DNA of 64,000 nucleotides, taken from assembly GCA_037952775.1 (NCBI GenBank), contig JBANAY010000004.1, positions 9,858,001-9,922,000 of the forward strand, written 5' to 3'. How positions within the stretch are numbered: the first letter of the stretch is position 1; each line of letters starts with the position of its first letter. The position numbers and the translations under genes were made by a program. The notes below the pieces were generated by a model. The model had not been told where the DNA came from and did not search any database. It saw nothing but the letters and a program-made list of their open reading frames with translations. Shown here piece after piece: positions 35,724 through 46,316 of the stretch. This DNA comes from Clonostachys chloroleuca (taxonomy: Eukaryota > Ascomycota > Sordariomycetes > Hypocreales > Bionectriaceae).

Positions 35724-36449
35724 GGTGGCGGAGATGGGAGAGGCCGTTCGACGACTTGAAGGCCCGCACTGGCTGATGATGTCGTCTCTTTTGTCTGACA
35801 CTTGGTTAGCACTTTGGGAGTCTTCTAGTGGTGGTGAGGCAGCCTTACATGGTGTAAGTGAAGGGCCGTGGTGGCGACGGAAATGATTGCTCTGAGGCCA
35901 ACGCGGTAAGAGGCACGGAGGTGGATGATCGATGCTGGATGGTTTGTGTCTATGGGAAAACGATTGGGTGGGAGAGGCAGTAGAAAAGGCAGAGGATGGG
36001 CTGCTGAGCAGGTGAGTGGGTGGAAAACTTGCGAGCCGGCCGTTGTGCAACACAGCACAAGAAAGCGAAATGATACACATACACACTGTACCGAGAAAAG
36101 CAGAGGGTGAGAGGAGGAAGGAGCGTCTCGGACACCTGCAGTAGCAGATTGATACGACGGGGCCGTGTAAGTTCCCGCCACGACGGTCAAGGTTTTCAAG
36201 GCATCGGCAGGCAATCTGCCGCTTAGGCGCAGAGGGGTCACGCATCATGGGAAGGGTCAGAGGAGAAACACGATTCGTTATTGTCCTGTACGTCTGCCTA
36301 TTGTTGCGGCCGTCACCCTGGCCTCGTCACACCCGATACAACGGGGGTTTGCGTGCTTCCCTGCGGCCGTCCCTGGACAGTCCCTGGGCTGTCCTACATC
36401 CTGACTCCTGCGTTGGTGCAGTGTCACATAATGGCTAGTTACAATTGCA
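35724..36449. other. Upstream region of the ankyrin gene and 3' flank of the acetyltransferase gene
   Basis: Open in one minus frame up to 36248 but judged non-coding (see ankyrin gene). No other gene seen. Confidence 0.5.
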
Positions 36450-37157
36450 TTACTTGACGCCGTGCTTCCCATGCTTCATGTGCTTCCTATTCTCGTCCTC
36501 GTACCGTCCAGGCACGGCCTTGCGCAGCATGTGGTAGGTGGTGGTAGCCTCCGTAAACCAACTAATCCGCACTGTCTCGAACCCATAACGTTCGTACAGG
36601 CATTTCCCGACCGGTGAAGAGTTCAGGTAGGTAGGCCACCCCTCCTTGTCGGCAGCTTCAGTGCCCACGCTGATCAACATACCCCCCACCCCTCGCCCCT
36701 GCTCCTCGCGGCGTACGAACAAGGTGCTGAGAAACCAGTGGCAATTCTGGCCGATAACCTCTGCCTTGTTGTCAAGGTTGGCCTGGAAGTAGCCGGCTGC
36801 GAAGAGCTGGTCGCCGTTGGCTGGGAAGTCGTCAGGGTTGACCACGGCATGTCGCAGGGGTCGCTGTCGCTGCATGGATGATCGGGATGGTGCTGTGGGG
36901 GCTGGGCGACGCACCCAACGGGCCCAACCGAGGATCTTGCCAGTGCTGCGGCCTTGATCGTCTGTTAGTACGGCCACGGTGATTTCGTGCAGGACTCTGC
37001 GGTATGCAGCCATCCGGGTCTGGACTCCAGCAGGTCTTGCATTGTCCGGAAAGCAGCGACCAGTGAGTTCGTCGTCCGCCAACGCGGATGTTTCGACTTC
37101 CAGCAGCTGGGGAGGATCTTGCCCTTTGGCCCGGCGAAGTCTGACCAGGGGTGGCAT
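36450..37157 (-). CDS. GNAT-family N-acetyltransferase
   Basis: Single exon, 235 residues. Acetyl-CoA binding motif A is clear: LSTLFVRREEQGRGVGGMLIS (R/Q-x-x-G-x-G/A form, QGRGVG). Motif B follows as TYLNSSPVGKCLYERYGFETV, with the conserved Tyr and YGF. The N-terminal half (residues 1-120) is the variable part, ending in WARWVRRPAP, similar to the many small fungal GNAT enzymes of unknown substrate. The C-terminal tail is basic (ENRKHMKHGKHGVK). The first Met with coding context is MPPLVRLRRAK at 37157; longer upstream frames are unrelated. Substrate cannot be assigned. Confidence 0.85.
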   Translation of the reverse strand: MPPLVRLRRAKGQDPPQLLEVETSALADDELTGRCFPDNARPAGVQTRMAAYRRVLHEITVAVLTDDQGRSTGKILGWARWVRRPAPTAPSRSSMQRQRPLRHAVVNPDDFPANGDQLFAAGYFQANLDNKAEVIGQNCHWFLSTLFVRREEQGRGVGGMLISVGTEAADKEGWPTYLNSSPVGKCLYERYGFETVRISWFTEATTTYHMLRKAVPGRYEDENRKHMKHGKHGVK

Positions 37158-38169
37158 GCTTGTTGGTTTCTGCGAACGCGATGTTGCATGTCAGTGGATT
37201 TCTGATGTATGTCTGGGTGTGTGGGTGCCCGGGATGAAGTACATACTGGTGCGACAGCAGAAATGAGACAGTTTATTCCCTTTGAATTTCTCTTCAAGTC
37301 GATTCAGTGCATGAATACAGAGTTCTTCCAGTGCGTGGATGGATTTCTGGGATGATTGTATGTGTGCTTGAGTGGTCAGGGTGAAGTGACAGCATTAGAC
37401 GAAGAAGGGCACTTATTCTTCTGGCCAAACATTGGGGTGGTTTCTGGCCTTCGCCTAGGCCCGAGTGATGCCCCTCCGCACAGATCGGCTGCTTATCGAT
37501 TGCGGGCGAGCACTAAAGATTGCCCAATGCAGCACAAGCACCCACCAACTGCTGCCACTAATGCCCCTAGAGCATTAGAGCCCTGGCCGCCCCGTTCCCA
37601 AGCGTTTCGGAAGCTAAGCTGGTGGGATTAATGCCAGGGCAGTCTCCATAACTAACCGCCGAGGTCCCTGTAAGGCCCTATACGCCGATCTCCTACACGC
37701 CGTCGTCCAATCAGACGCCGTGGTGAATAGCTACGCCCGATGGCTATCACCCAAGCTCACGACGCACCCAAGCTCACGACGAATGTGCATCAGCACAGCC
37801 AGCCGCTTGCCCCCTGTGCCGTGTGCCGTGTGCTACCACAAGCATAATCTCAGAAACTGCACTTCTGGTCGGACGGATGATACCTTGCATCAGCTGGAGG
37901 TCTAGTCTATGCACTCAGCCCGCCCTGCAACCAATTGGACCAGAGTATCCCAAGTTATCTCACAGCTTGCCCCCCACTTGGACCTCTCGATATCCCAACC
38001 TGTTCTGATGCCAGCCATCGCGATATTGCGGTTGAACTTTCATCCGGTGCGGGGTCTTGCTTGGACGCAAGAACTGATCTCGTTCGCTTTCCCAGCTGCG
38101 GCTGCTTCTCTCTCCTCTTCACCACACTCCTGCTTGCCGTCTGGCACGTTGCGGAGGGTTCTCTTCACG
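37158..38169. other. Intergenic, 1 kb; divergent promoter region
   Basis: Lies between the acetyltransferase (-) and the HD/kinase-like gene (+), so it should hold both promoters. No gene seen; C/T-rich leader sequence from about 38090. Confidence 0.55.
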
Positions 38170-39611
38170 ATGTCGTACCTTACGGTGCCTCTGCCTTTCC
38201 GGGAGGCTCGCTACATGGCTGAGCACATCAGAGAAGTTACCTTGCGCCGACATCAGGTTCCCCCCCTGAGCTCCTCCAGGCCCACACCGATCTGATGGTG
38301 CGGATCTGTTACTTACATCCTGACGTGAGTAGTTGCCCACTTTGGTTTTGCATGGCTAACTGTTGTGTAGGTTGAGGACAGGGACGTGAACAAGCTCGTC
38401 ATGATGTGCATGATCCACGATCTGAACCAGGTGATAGCCAATGATGAAACAATACCCGAAGGAACGTATCCCAGTCCCGACGTCCAGACCACACATTAAT
38501 CCTTCTCTTAGACCAAAGGGAGTGGGAAGAGAGAGAGACCATCTTCTACATCGAAACCCGTCTCAAACCCTCGAATCCCGCACTGGCCCAAGCCCTCTTC
38601 AATCTTTGGAAAGAGTATGGCGCCAACGAGACGTTCCTTGCTAAGCTTTTCCGCGAGATTCGAGACCTCGTACGCTTCCACCGAGCCTTCATGCACGAGA
38701 AGAGAGCCCAACAGATCTACTCCTACCACTACATCGAGTGCCTCCGCCTCTGCATCGGCAGCGAATGGCTTCAAGTGATAGCCGACTCCATCCTCGACTC
38801 TTGGATTGTCGTCAAGGAGATCCAGAACGCAGGCCCCATCTACTTCGTCTTTGGTACGTTACACTGATACCTCCTCCACCCCCTCCCCCTTTTTACCCAA
38901 GAAGTCTTGCCTTGCTCTAACTTTACTCATAGGCGGACCAGGTTCCGGCAAAACCTTCGTTTGCGAGCGGCTGTCTGCGACCCACGGCCTTGAACATATC
39001 TCACTGGCCGCTCTAATCGAGGAGGAGGCCAACGACCCCAGCTCAGCCCGTGGCATTACCATCAATACCAACCGCAGTCGGGGTCGCCCAATTCCGATGG
39101 ACCTCTCCATCAGCCTACTCAAAGACAGGCTCCGACAGGCAGATGGTTCAGGTATCCTCATCGACGGGTTCCCCGCGTCCATGGACGAATTGCGAGAATT
39201 CGAGAAAGAGGTCTGAGTCCCAAGCATCGCATGCTGTCCGTCTACGCCTGCTAATGCCTACCAAGATCACTCCGAGATACTCTACAATATATCTCAATTG
39301 CTCCGCTCAAACAATGGTCGCTCGGGTTCAGCGTCGATGGAGGAGGAGGAGGCTCGAGCGGAAGACTCTCCGCAGCTCACCCAAACCCGGGTCATCAACT
39401 TTGCAACTACCATGACCCCTATCTTGACCCATCTCTCTCAGAACCCATTTGAACGTGTAAGTCAATCTCTTCTCCTTGATCATGACTACCTTCTCACAAC
39501 GTCCAGATCTTCTCTGGCGGCAGTAAGAGGATGACCCTCGCTCGTGTGGAGAGAGCGTTGCGCCACAATTTGAACGAACGTTCATTCCATGCAACTCCTG
39601 AGTATTTCTAG
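38170..39611 (+). CDS. HD-domain phosphohydrolase fused to adenylate/UMP-CMP-kinase-like domain, two frame breaks
   Basis: Starts MSYLTVPLPFREARYMAEHI. One base must be added at C7 (38260-38266) to reach LLQAHTDLMVRICYLHPD. Introns: 38325-38370, then 38854-38932, probably 39211-39265, and 39457-39506; a splice or frame change near 38431-38515 is unresolved. HD part (about residues 1-215): His in QAHTDL, HD in MCMIHDLNQ, Asp in REIRDLVRFHR, like HDDC2/YfbR dNMP 5'-nucleotidases. NMP-kinase part: P-loop FGGPGSGKTF, HISLAALIEEEA (family LRxE, Arg absent), LIDGFPASMDEL (family GFPR, Arg replaced by Ala), and ARAEDS (LID R-x-D/E-D), the last after another one-base gap near 39320. The P-loop strand IYFVFG is encoded in the HD exon, so the fusion is in one gene. 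Function inferred: nucleotide monophosphate metabolism or binding. C-terminus SFHATPEYF. Confidence 0.75.
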
Positions 39612-42147
39612 TACATGATCTTCAGTCTGCCAACCTCCGGGCTTGAGAATTGGTTCAGGGTAGTTCAGGAAAGGGATGGCGCCTCGGCCACGGCGGCCGA
39701 CGTCAGAATGTATACCCAGCCACTTCTTTCCACGGTTCGTCTTTCATACAGTCATTCCTTTCTACAGTTAGGCTTGAAACGTATGTTTCCTGTGTACTGT
39801 TGGTCTTTGTTAAGGTCTTTCTCACTGGTCGTCTTTCTTCCCCAACATCATCACTCCTGTAGTTGGTCTGTCTTTACTACTCCTTTTCTTTCATTTTTTT
39901 TATTCTATTGGCTTTTCTTACTATTAGTCTTCTCTTGTAATGAATGTTCTCATGCTACCAGTCTTTACATTCAATTAATACCCACTATTCATTTGTTTGT
40001 CTTCGTCGTCGTAAGCGAGACATATTCCTCGCAGGATTTACCATCCATGATTCACGTAATTGATCTTGCCGACTGCCACATTTGCCCCAGCAACCCTTCC
40101 CGAGCCAATATTTGCCACAGGACTAGAGTCCAATTGAGGGTTTCTTCTGGCCCCGTCTCTAACTACCTATATACAGACGGGGCGCAAGCATTCATCGTTG
40201 CAGATTTGTAGATGAGCCGGGTGTAGGGTAAGTGCTGGCAGTTGCGAATCTGGGGCACTCTGCAGCCAACCTAACTGGCGAGGAAGGCGCGGCGCAGTAG
40301 ATTGCAGCATAGACTATGACGCACTGCATACCGGAACGATTGATGATCACGCTGATATTTCGTGTGAGATTTCAAGCATCGAAGGCAAAAGGAGAAGACG
40401 CTATGGTCAATAGCAGGTTTCAAGAATTATGGACATGCCAAGCCATGCAGGAAACAAATTGAAACTAGGGATTCTTCTTATGAGATCCAAATTTTGATCT
40501 CGGCCGCGAATTTCTTTTCATATGGACGAGCTTACCTTGTTTTAAGTCAAGTGACAGGGGAACATGACCAAATGCACCTGCAAACAAATCTATCGTCTAG
40601 CAATCATAGGAGAACCCCAATGTTTTCGCCTTCAGGGGACGTGAGTATACTAAACTGTCTTTCGGATCGTTTGCAGCGTTCTTTGGCTTCCACAGCAGGT
40701 GATAAATTTATCAATTGTTGTTCAAATTGTTGTTCAGTAAAGTTGGGCACTCAGAGGGGAACATTAAAAGGGCGGAGATAGATGGAACGCAATCAAAGGG
40801 GCTCACGAGCGAGCGAGAGTCGGTTGGCGTCCCGGGTTGCCTGCGTCATGATGGAGGGTAAGTTGAAAATTCGCGGCATATCAGGAATCAAAAGTGGTTG
40901 GTTGAAGATTGGTGGGAACGCCACGAATACAGAGTGCGCTGTATTCGGGAATCCAAAGTGTGAGTATTCGGGAATTCAAAGTATGGTCTGTATATTAGTA
41001 ATTCTCAAGAACTTCGCTCAAGAACTTCGCTCAACTTATATACTTAGACCACACTTTGACCACATTTTGAATCGGGAAAGAGAGACGCGGGCGCTTTCCC
41101 GACCACATCCAGTTCGAAGCATACGCGTCAATCGAACGGGAAGGTGCGATGGTTGAATGTGCTGTCTTAGCGAGATTAAGTGACGAAGCGAAAGAAGTCG
41201 GATCCAGACTGAGGAAGGAGAGACACGGCTGCCCAAAGCCATTCTTACTTTCTTGCGTGTTTGGACTGTCATGAACTGTTAGAAACAGGATCAATTTCTT
41301 GTTTCTTCCAATGGTGATTTCCATACGAACAACAGGAGACTTTATTTCAATGTCTGTGCAGTGGCTGTGTGCAGCACAGGAGAGTTAGCCAGCATTCTTT
41401 CATTGAGGGCGTAGCATGCAAGGCGTGGCAGTAACTACTAAGAGAGGAGAAATGGAAAGAACTGTTGGACCCTCGGCACACCGCCAGCCGGTGCAAAGTT
41501 GGAACAACTCGCTCCAAACCTTTGAGACAAAGATACTCAGATCATTGCAGAGAAATTAGAATCAATGTGTAATACAGAACTAAGTGAACAGTTTTTGAAC
41601 ATACAATAATACTATCTTGCGCCAGTTTCGTACAGTTTCTGTCCTACCTCCTAGATACTCTCCTACCTTTTCAGCCAGACCGAATACCTGAGAAGGTACT
41701 GAGGCAGAAACCTGGAGAGGTAACTGCTGTGACGCGCGGGCCTCTCCCCTCATTTAATCACCTCTCCTTCGCCCACATCTTACTCTTCTTCTTCCAACCA
41801 CACAACATTCAAAACTCCATCGATTCCTTGTCAAGCAATCAATTTCCGTCAGTCTCAGAATTCTACCGTGATCAAAACATTTGATTACATCTTATCCTAG
41901 AGCTACTCCGGTCAGCACTACTCCGCAGGTACAGTACTTCCGATCCCATTTCGCGTCAGTTGTCAAAAGCCATCCAGAATACAGCATCATTTCTTCCTGG
42001 TGGCAATACAGTCTCACTATATGGAGCTAACAAATGTTCTTCTGCGTCACAGCATCTAGTGAGGTGCGAAAGTGCCGAACATACGCCAGAAATCCGGCGC
42101 CTTCGACAACATTAACTCTCCCCGAAGCGCCTCCCCCGAGCGACACG
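39612..42147. other. Intergenic, 2.5 kb
   Basis: T-rich from 39700 to 40010, with an open but low-complexity frame that is not called. Short tandem repeats lie at 40939-41033. From 41750 to 42030 there is C/T-rich, CACAACATTC-type leader sequence that looks like a promoter for the small ORF at 42148. Confidence 0.5.
40939..41033. repeat. Short direct repeats (about 23 bp x2 and 13 bp x2)
   Basis: TATTCGGGAATCCAAAGTGTG is followed directly by TATTCGGGAATTCAAAGTATG. About 35 bp further, CTCAAGAACTTCG occurs twice in tandem and a third partial copy begins CTCAACTT. Confidence 0.8.
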
Positions 42148-42273
42148 ATGCCCGGCCGCGACCAACCCCGTGAAGATGAGGGAGACGATCACCTCAATCA
42201 GGTTCCGCCTCCAAATCTCCTCGAACTCTTCTGGATCTACCTGGGAGTCATGTTTCATCCAGGATTCAAATGA
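42148..42273 (+). CDS. Possible small protein (41 aa) with hydrophobic C-terminal segment
   Basis: ORF MPGRDQPREDEGDDHLNQ..., ending LLELFWIYLGVMFHPGFK. Codon choice is strongly fungal-coding (CTC, ATC, TTC, GAG/GAT), and a promoter-like leader lies 100-400 bp upstream. The frame is open from an ATG at 42034 (79 aa), but the first 38 codons look less coding. A charged acidic N-terminus with one hydrophobic helix suggests a small membrane-associated protein. No family recognised. It is convergent with the GH35 gene. Confidence 0.4.
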   Translation: MPGRDQPREDEGDDHLNQVPPPNLLELFWIYLGVMFHPGFK

Positions 42274-42427
42274 GGATCCAAAACCTCACCACGGTTACAG
42301 TTCACGAAATTTCATTTCTGACCCCGTGGCCGGAGTCTAGAGACGGAGGAACACGTGGATGCAATTGCTTTGCTTTTCTATTCTTTTTTTTTGGGATGCC
42401 TCATTACTAGTCGCCGAGGGCGGGAAA

Positions 42428-45400
42428 CTATTTGTACTTTCTTCTATCCTCAGTCCACCCGGGCCTAAGATAGTCGCTATCAAAGGCAAAATCGAAACTT
42501 GTTGAGTGAACATAGTCCAGCTTCCAGTCAATCTTCATCTCCACCCCTTCCGCGGATTGACTCCACACCGTGACGAGTATTGTGTTGTCTCCCTTGTAGT
42601 TGAGGATGCCTGGCGGAACAGGGAAGTCGATCTGGTTACCAATATACGGGCTGAATCGCCCGTACTGGTATCCATTGACAAATAGCAAAGCCCGTAGACG
42701 ATTAGAATGGCCTGGATCGCTGGGCTCGTAGCCTGCGTTTCCAGTTGATGTAAGCCGGAAGGTGACGGAGACATCAAGGCCAGATGGAACATCAAGAGGC
42801 ACGACTGTTTTGAAAGCACGTACGCCAGCAGAAGGGACAACAAGAGCGCTGCTGTTGACATCAACCCAGCACTTGCCAGGGAACCCGGGCAGATGCATGC
42901 CAACTCGCTCGGCGTACAGGCCTCCTTCGTTCATCGGCCCACGTACTGGGTCGATGTTCTCCTCCCTGCCTGCGTTTCCAGCGATCCTCCATTCAGAGAA
43001 CTTATACTCGCTGCTGGTAGGTCCAAGGAGTGTGGCATTGGTGATACCGCGAGGATCGATAGCAGACTCGCGCAGCTCATGACCAGATTGGTCCATGAGA
43101 ACAACCAGCACATTATCTTGGCCCTTATCTGCTAGGGTGGCGTTGTCAAAGGAGAACGTCTCAACGCTATTACCCTTGTACGAGAGGCCGTAGTAAGACC
43201 CAATGTACTCCGAGTTGAGCCAGACAGAGTATCCGAAGGCAAGACCTCCCAGCAGGCTAAGGGATACACCGGTTTGAGCTTCATTTGCAGTTGGGAAAGT
43301 AGCCCTGTAAATATGGTTGCCGTAGTGGATCTTATAGTCATCAACGTAGAGAACTGGGTTGTTGCCGGCTGGCTTCGTCGGATTAGGTGTTTCGGTGTTA
43401 TTAGCGACTAACTAATGTTAACACCGTGACGTCGATGGCATGATTTGGGGAAAAGAGAACTTACCAATCCAGGCCTCTCCCGTGGCGTCGTACTTAGATC
43501 TGATCTCGGGCAAACTATCTACGCTCTTCCAGGGACCAAGAGTAGGTAGCTGGAACTTGGCCGGTCCCTGAATGGACACAGTGTAAGTGCCTTTGCTCTT
43601 GGATTCAATAGTAACGTCTTCCCCATTCCAAGTTATGGTTTCCACCGCCTGAGGTGCAAAAATTGTAGCAGATTGAGCATCTTCTTCGTCTCCGGTGAGG
43701 TGGAGGGTTTTTGAACCACCGTCGTATTCGGCTGATCGAACGAGATATGGCCCCTGAACAAACACTTTCAGATTGTTAGCAAGCATGAAATGTAAGGGGC
43801 TGTTGAGTAAGTTCTTAGCTTACCTGTTGCGTTCTCTGGGACGAAGGGATCATTGACAAGAGCTGGGACCCAGAACCGGTACGCGGCCGCCCGATCAAGG
43901 AGCCAAATATGCGTTCCATCTGGGAGTTCAAGCGTACCAAGACCAGCGGTCTGAGTCCAGGATACAGTAATTCCGAAATCAACCTGATTAAAAGACAGCG
44001 ATTCCTTGAAGGCGGAAGTTCCGACACTGGACGCCTTGATCGATTCTGCGTCCTGAATTGATCCAGCTCCCTTAATGGTGAACTCTCCAGACTCTCCCTC
44101 AGGTAGCCAGAGAGCCAAGACCTCTTTGCCATCAATAACAGAGAAGCTCAATATCTCCGCTGTCGAATACAGGAGTGTCTTGCTACCGAAGCTGAAGTCA
44201 GTGACGAGAATCTTGGCTTGGTGGCCGGCAATGATAACATCTTTGCTGAACTCTGGCACGGTAAGACTTCCTTCGGACGTGTTGATATGAACCTTGAAGC
44301 GTTCCGTGGTGCTAGAAGTTGAGTCCGCGTGCATTACAACATAAAAGCCGGCGTTGGTGTCTGGATTTCGCAGCTCAGACACCGTAATCGCCCCGTTGGT
44401 CGTGTAATTGGTTCCGATAGCGAGCCTATCCGTTTTAGCCAAGTCATGGGCTACCCTCGTGAAGAGAGTAAGGAGCTTCGTTTCTGAGTACTTGCTCCAA
44501 AGAGCGCGATTCTCCGACACGGGTGAGGAATAGTCATAGCTTGTTGCAACAACGGGACAAGCAGAGTGGCCCCAGTTTGTCCCACCGAAGAGCATGTACA
44601 GGGAGATGGCTGTGACACGCTGGTAGATGAGGTTTCTGTAAAACATGTTTGCAAAAGCATCGCCAATATCAGTAGGGCAACCACCTTCGGGACCTCCCCA
44701 GGGGTTGTAGGATCCGCCTTGAAACTCAGGGAGGAAGTTGGGCTGGGTAGGAGACTGGACGGTGAAGTAATCATAGTAGTTCTGAACCTTGTAGGGAACA
44801 TACTGGCCATTTGTGCCAGTACATTCGCTGATATTGCAGCTCCAGCAAGACGGGTAGCTGTCCACTCCAACCACATCAACATTTCCAGTCTCATTCGAAA
44901 AGTCTTTGGACCAGGAGTAGCCATTCATGTTGGGGGCATTGTGCGCAAGAGGTACGTCAATTCCATTGTCCCTTGCACTATCCTGAAGAAGTTGCATATA
45001 ATTGGCAATAGTCGGGTTCAGGACACGGTTGGGAATGTCCTTCCATTGGCCATTCAGCTCATTCTCGATCTGGAATATGATGACATTTCCGCCGTTGGTT
45101 ATGAGGTGTGGCTCGATGATTTTGGAGATTTCTTGCCAGTACGAGGTCCATGCTTTGGTATAGCGGTCATCATCGTTACGCAGCGAGCCGTACTCTCCGG
45201 TAGTCAGCCAAAGCGGGAAACCGCCAGCATTCGTCTCCGCGTTGACATAGGGCCCTGGGCGAATGATGATGTACATGCCAAGCTCTTTGGCCAACGTCAT
45301 AATGGACGTGAAGTTGTGCCCACCGCTTGTGAAATCCAGAGCATCAGGAGAGGCGCTGTGATAACCCCACGAGTTGTAAATGGAGAAGGCATTGAAGCTT

Positions 45401-45898
45401 GAGCGTGTTAGCTAGCGGAAGCGGAACAGGTAAAGGGTTAACCTACCCAGCAGCTTTTATTTTCTCAAGAAGATCTCGCCATAACTCTGGCCTGACGCAT
45501 AAATTGTGTTAGTCAAAACTGCAAGGGTAAAGCATATCCATTATGGTGCCCTCTAGATACTTACACCGGAAATCTCCAAGGATGAAACTGCTCCAGTTAG
45601 TATTTCATATTCTCAAGTCAAAGGGGACAATATAAGGGACAGTATAACCTACCTCTCCCGAAAAAATGAACAGCCTCTCGCCATTAACATGGTAACTGTA
45701 GTGGTCCCTTGGAAAACATGTTAAAAACGTTGCTTTGCCGCCCGGCCCTTCCAAGGGAGCTCACCATTGAACCACTTTATTCAACCCGTTGTCGTGGAGT
45801 GGCCACGAGCCGGCGCTCTCTTCCCTTGACTCTTGTGCGAAACCCACGGAGACAATGGATGCCCACGTAAGTAGGTCTCGAACAGCCGAGAATTTCAT
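42428..45898 (-). CDS. Secreted beta-galactosidase, glycoside hydrolase family 35 (LacA type)
   Basis: Seven exons on the minus strand: 45898-45765, 45707-45653, 45587-45565, 45491-45447, 45397-43824, 43764-43465, 43407-42428; introns 57, 65, 73, 49, 59 and 57 nt; 1036 residues, the usual size for fungal LacA. Signal peptide [22 protein letters not shown]. Family landmarks: [50 protein letters not shown], acid/base Glu in [11 protein letters not shown], nucleophile Glu in [24 protein letters not shown]. The C-terminal jelly-roll domains end [15 protein letters not shown]. Several Asn-X-Ser/Thr sites are consistent with secretion. It removes terminal beta-galactose from pectic galactan/arabinogalactan or lactose. 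No frame break. The 23-nt microexon encodes the HPWRFP signature. Confidence 0.95.
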
Positions 45899-46296
45899 CT
45901 TTGCGAGGAGCCAGACGAAATCGAGCTATTAGCGGAAGCATCTTGCTAATGGAAAATGGGGATCGAGAAACCGTATTTATACAACCCTGCCAGACCGCCC
46001 ATTGCACTGAAGACCCGAGAGGCCGGGCTTGAGATTGGAACGGCCTCAACATAAGGTTGACAGGCCTTCCATAAGCCACCCAGTAGGAAGCGAGGGAAGG
46101 GCTAAAAGCAGCTGCCCCTGTCTCCGCATTCGAAGTTGTCGGGAAAAGGCCCTATAAGGGTAACGTTGGCCCGCAATGCCGCGAGGCTAGCAAGGTTGAA
46201 TAAGCCCACCAATGGAAATCGGCAAATTTATGAGAACAATGCAGGCGAGCGGGTGTAGCGCATTTTGACCGGCAGAAGTGACATTTGTTCTTGTTG

Positions 46297-46316
46297 GCCG
46301 GCTGATATCTGCCGGC
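46297..46316. promoter_or_regulatory. Near-palindrome with CGG-N10-CCG, upstream of the GH35 gene
   Basis: GCCGGCTGATATCTGCCGGC, about 400 bp upstream of the beta-galactosidase ATG. It differs from its own reverse complement at only two positions. CGG half-sites in inverted orientation spaced by 10 bp match the binding style of Zn2Cys6 regulators (Put3 uses N10, Gal4 N11). Which regulator binds is unknown. Confidence 0.4.

Noticed and set aside
34101..35759. Long plus-strand ORFs across the ankyrin gene
   Set aside because: Mirror frames of a GC-rich ankyrin coding sequence.
4364..38266. Programmed ribosomal frameshifting as the reason for the broken genes
   Set aside because: The sites lack slippery heptamers with structure, occur in unrelated housekeeping-type genes, and all fit a simple one-base loss in homopolymers.
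39615..40211. 198-codon plus-strand ORF after the HD/kinase gene
   Set aside because: Composed largely of T-rich low-complexity Leu/Phe/Ser codons; more like 3' flanking DNA.
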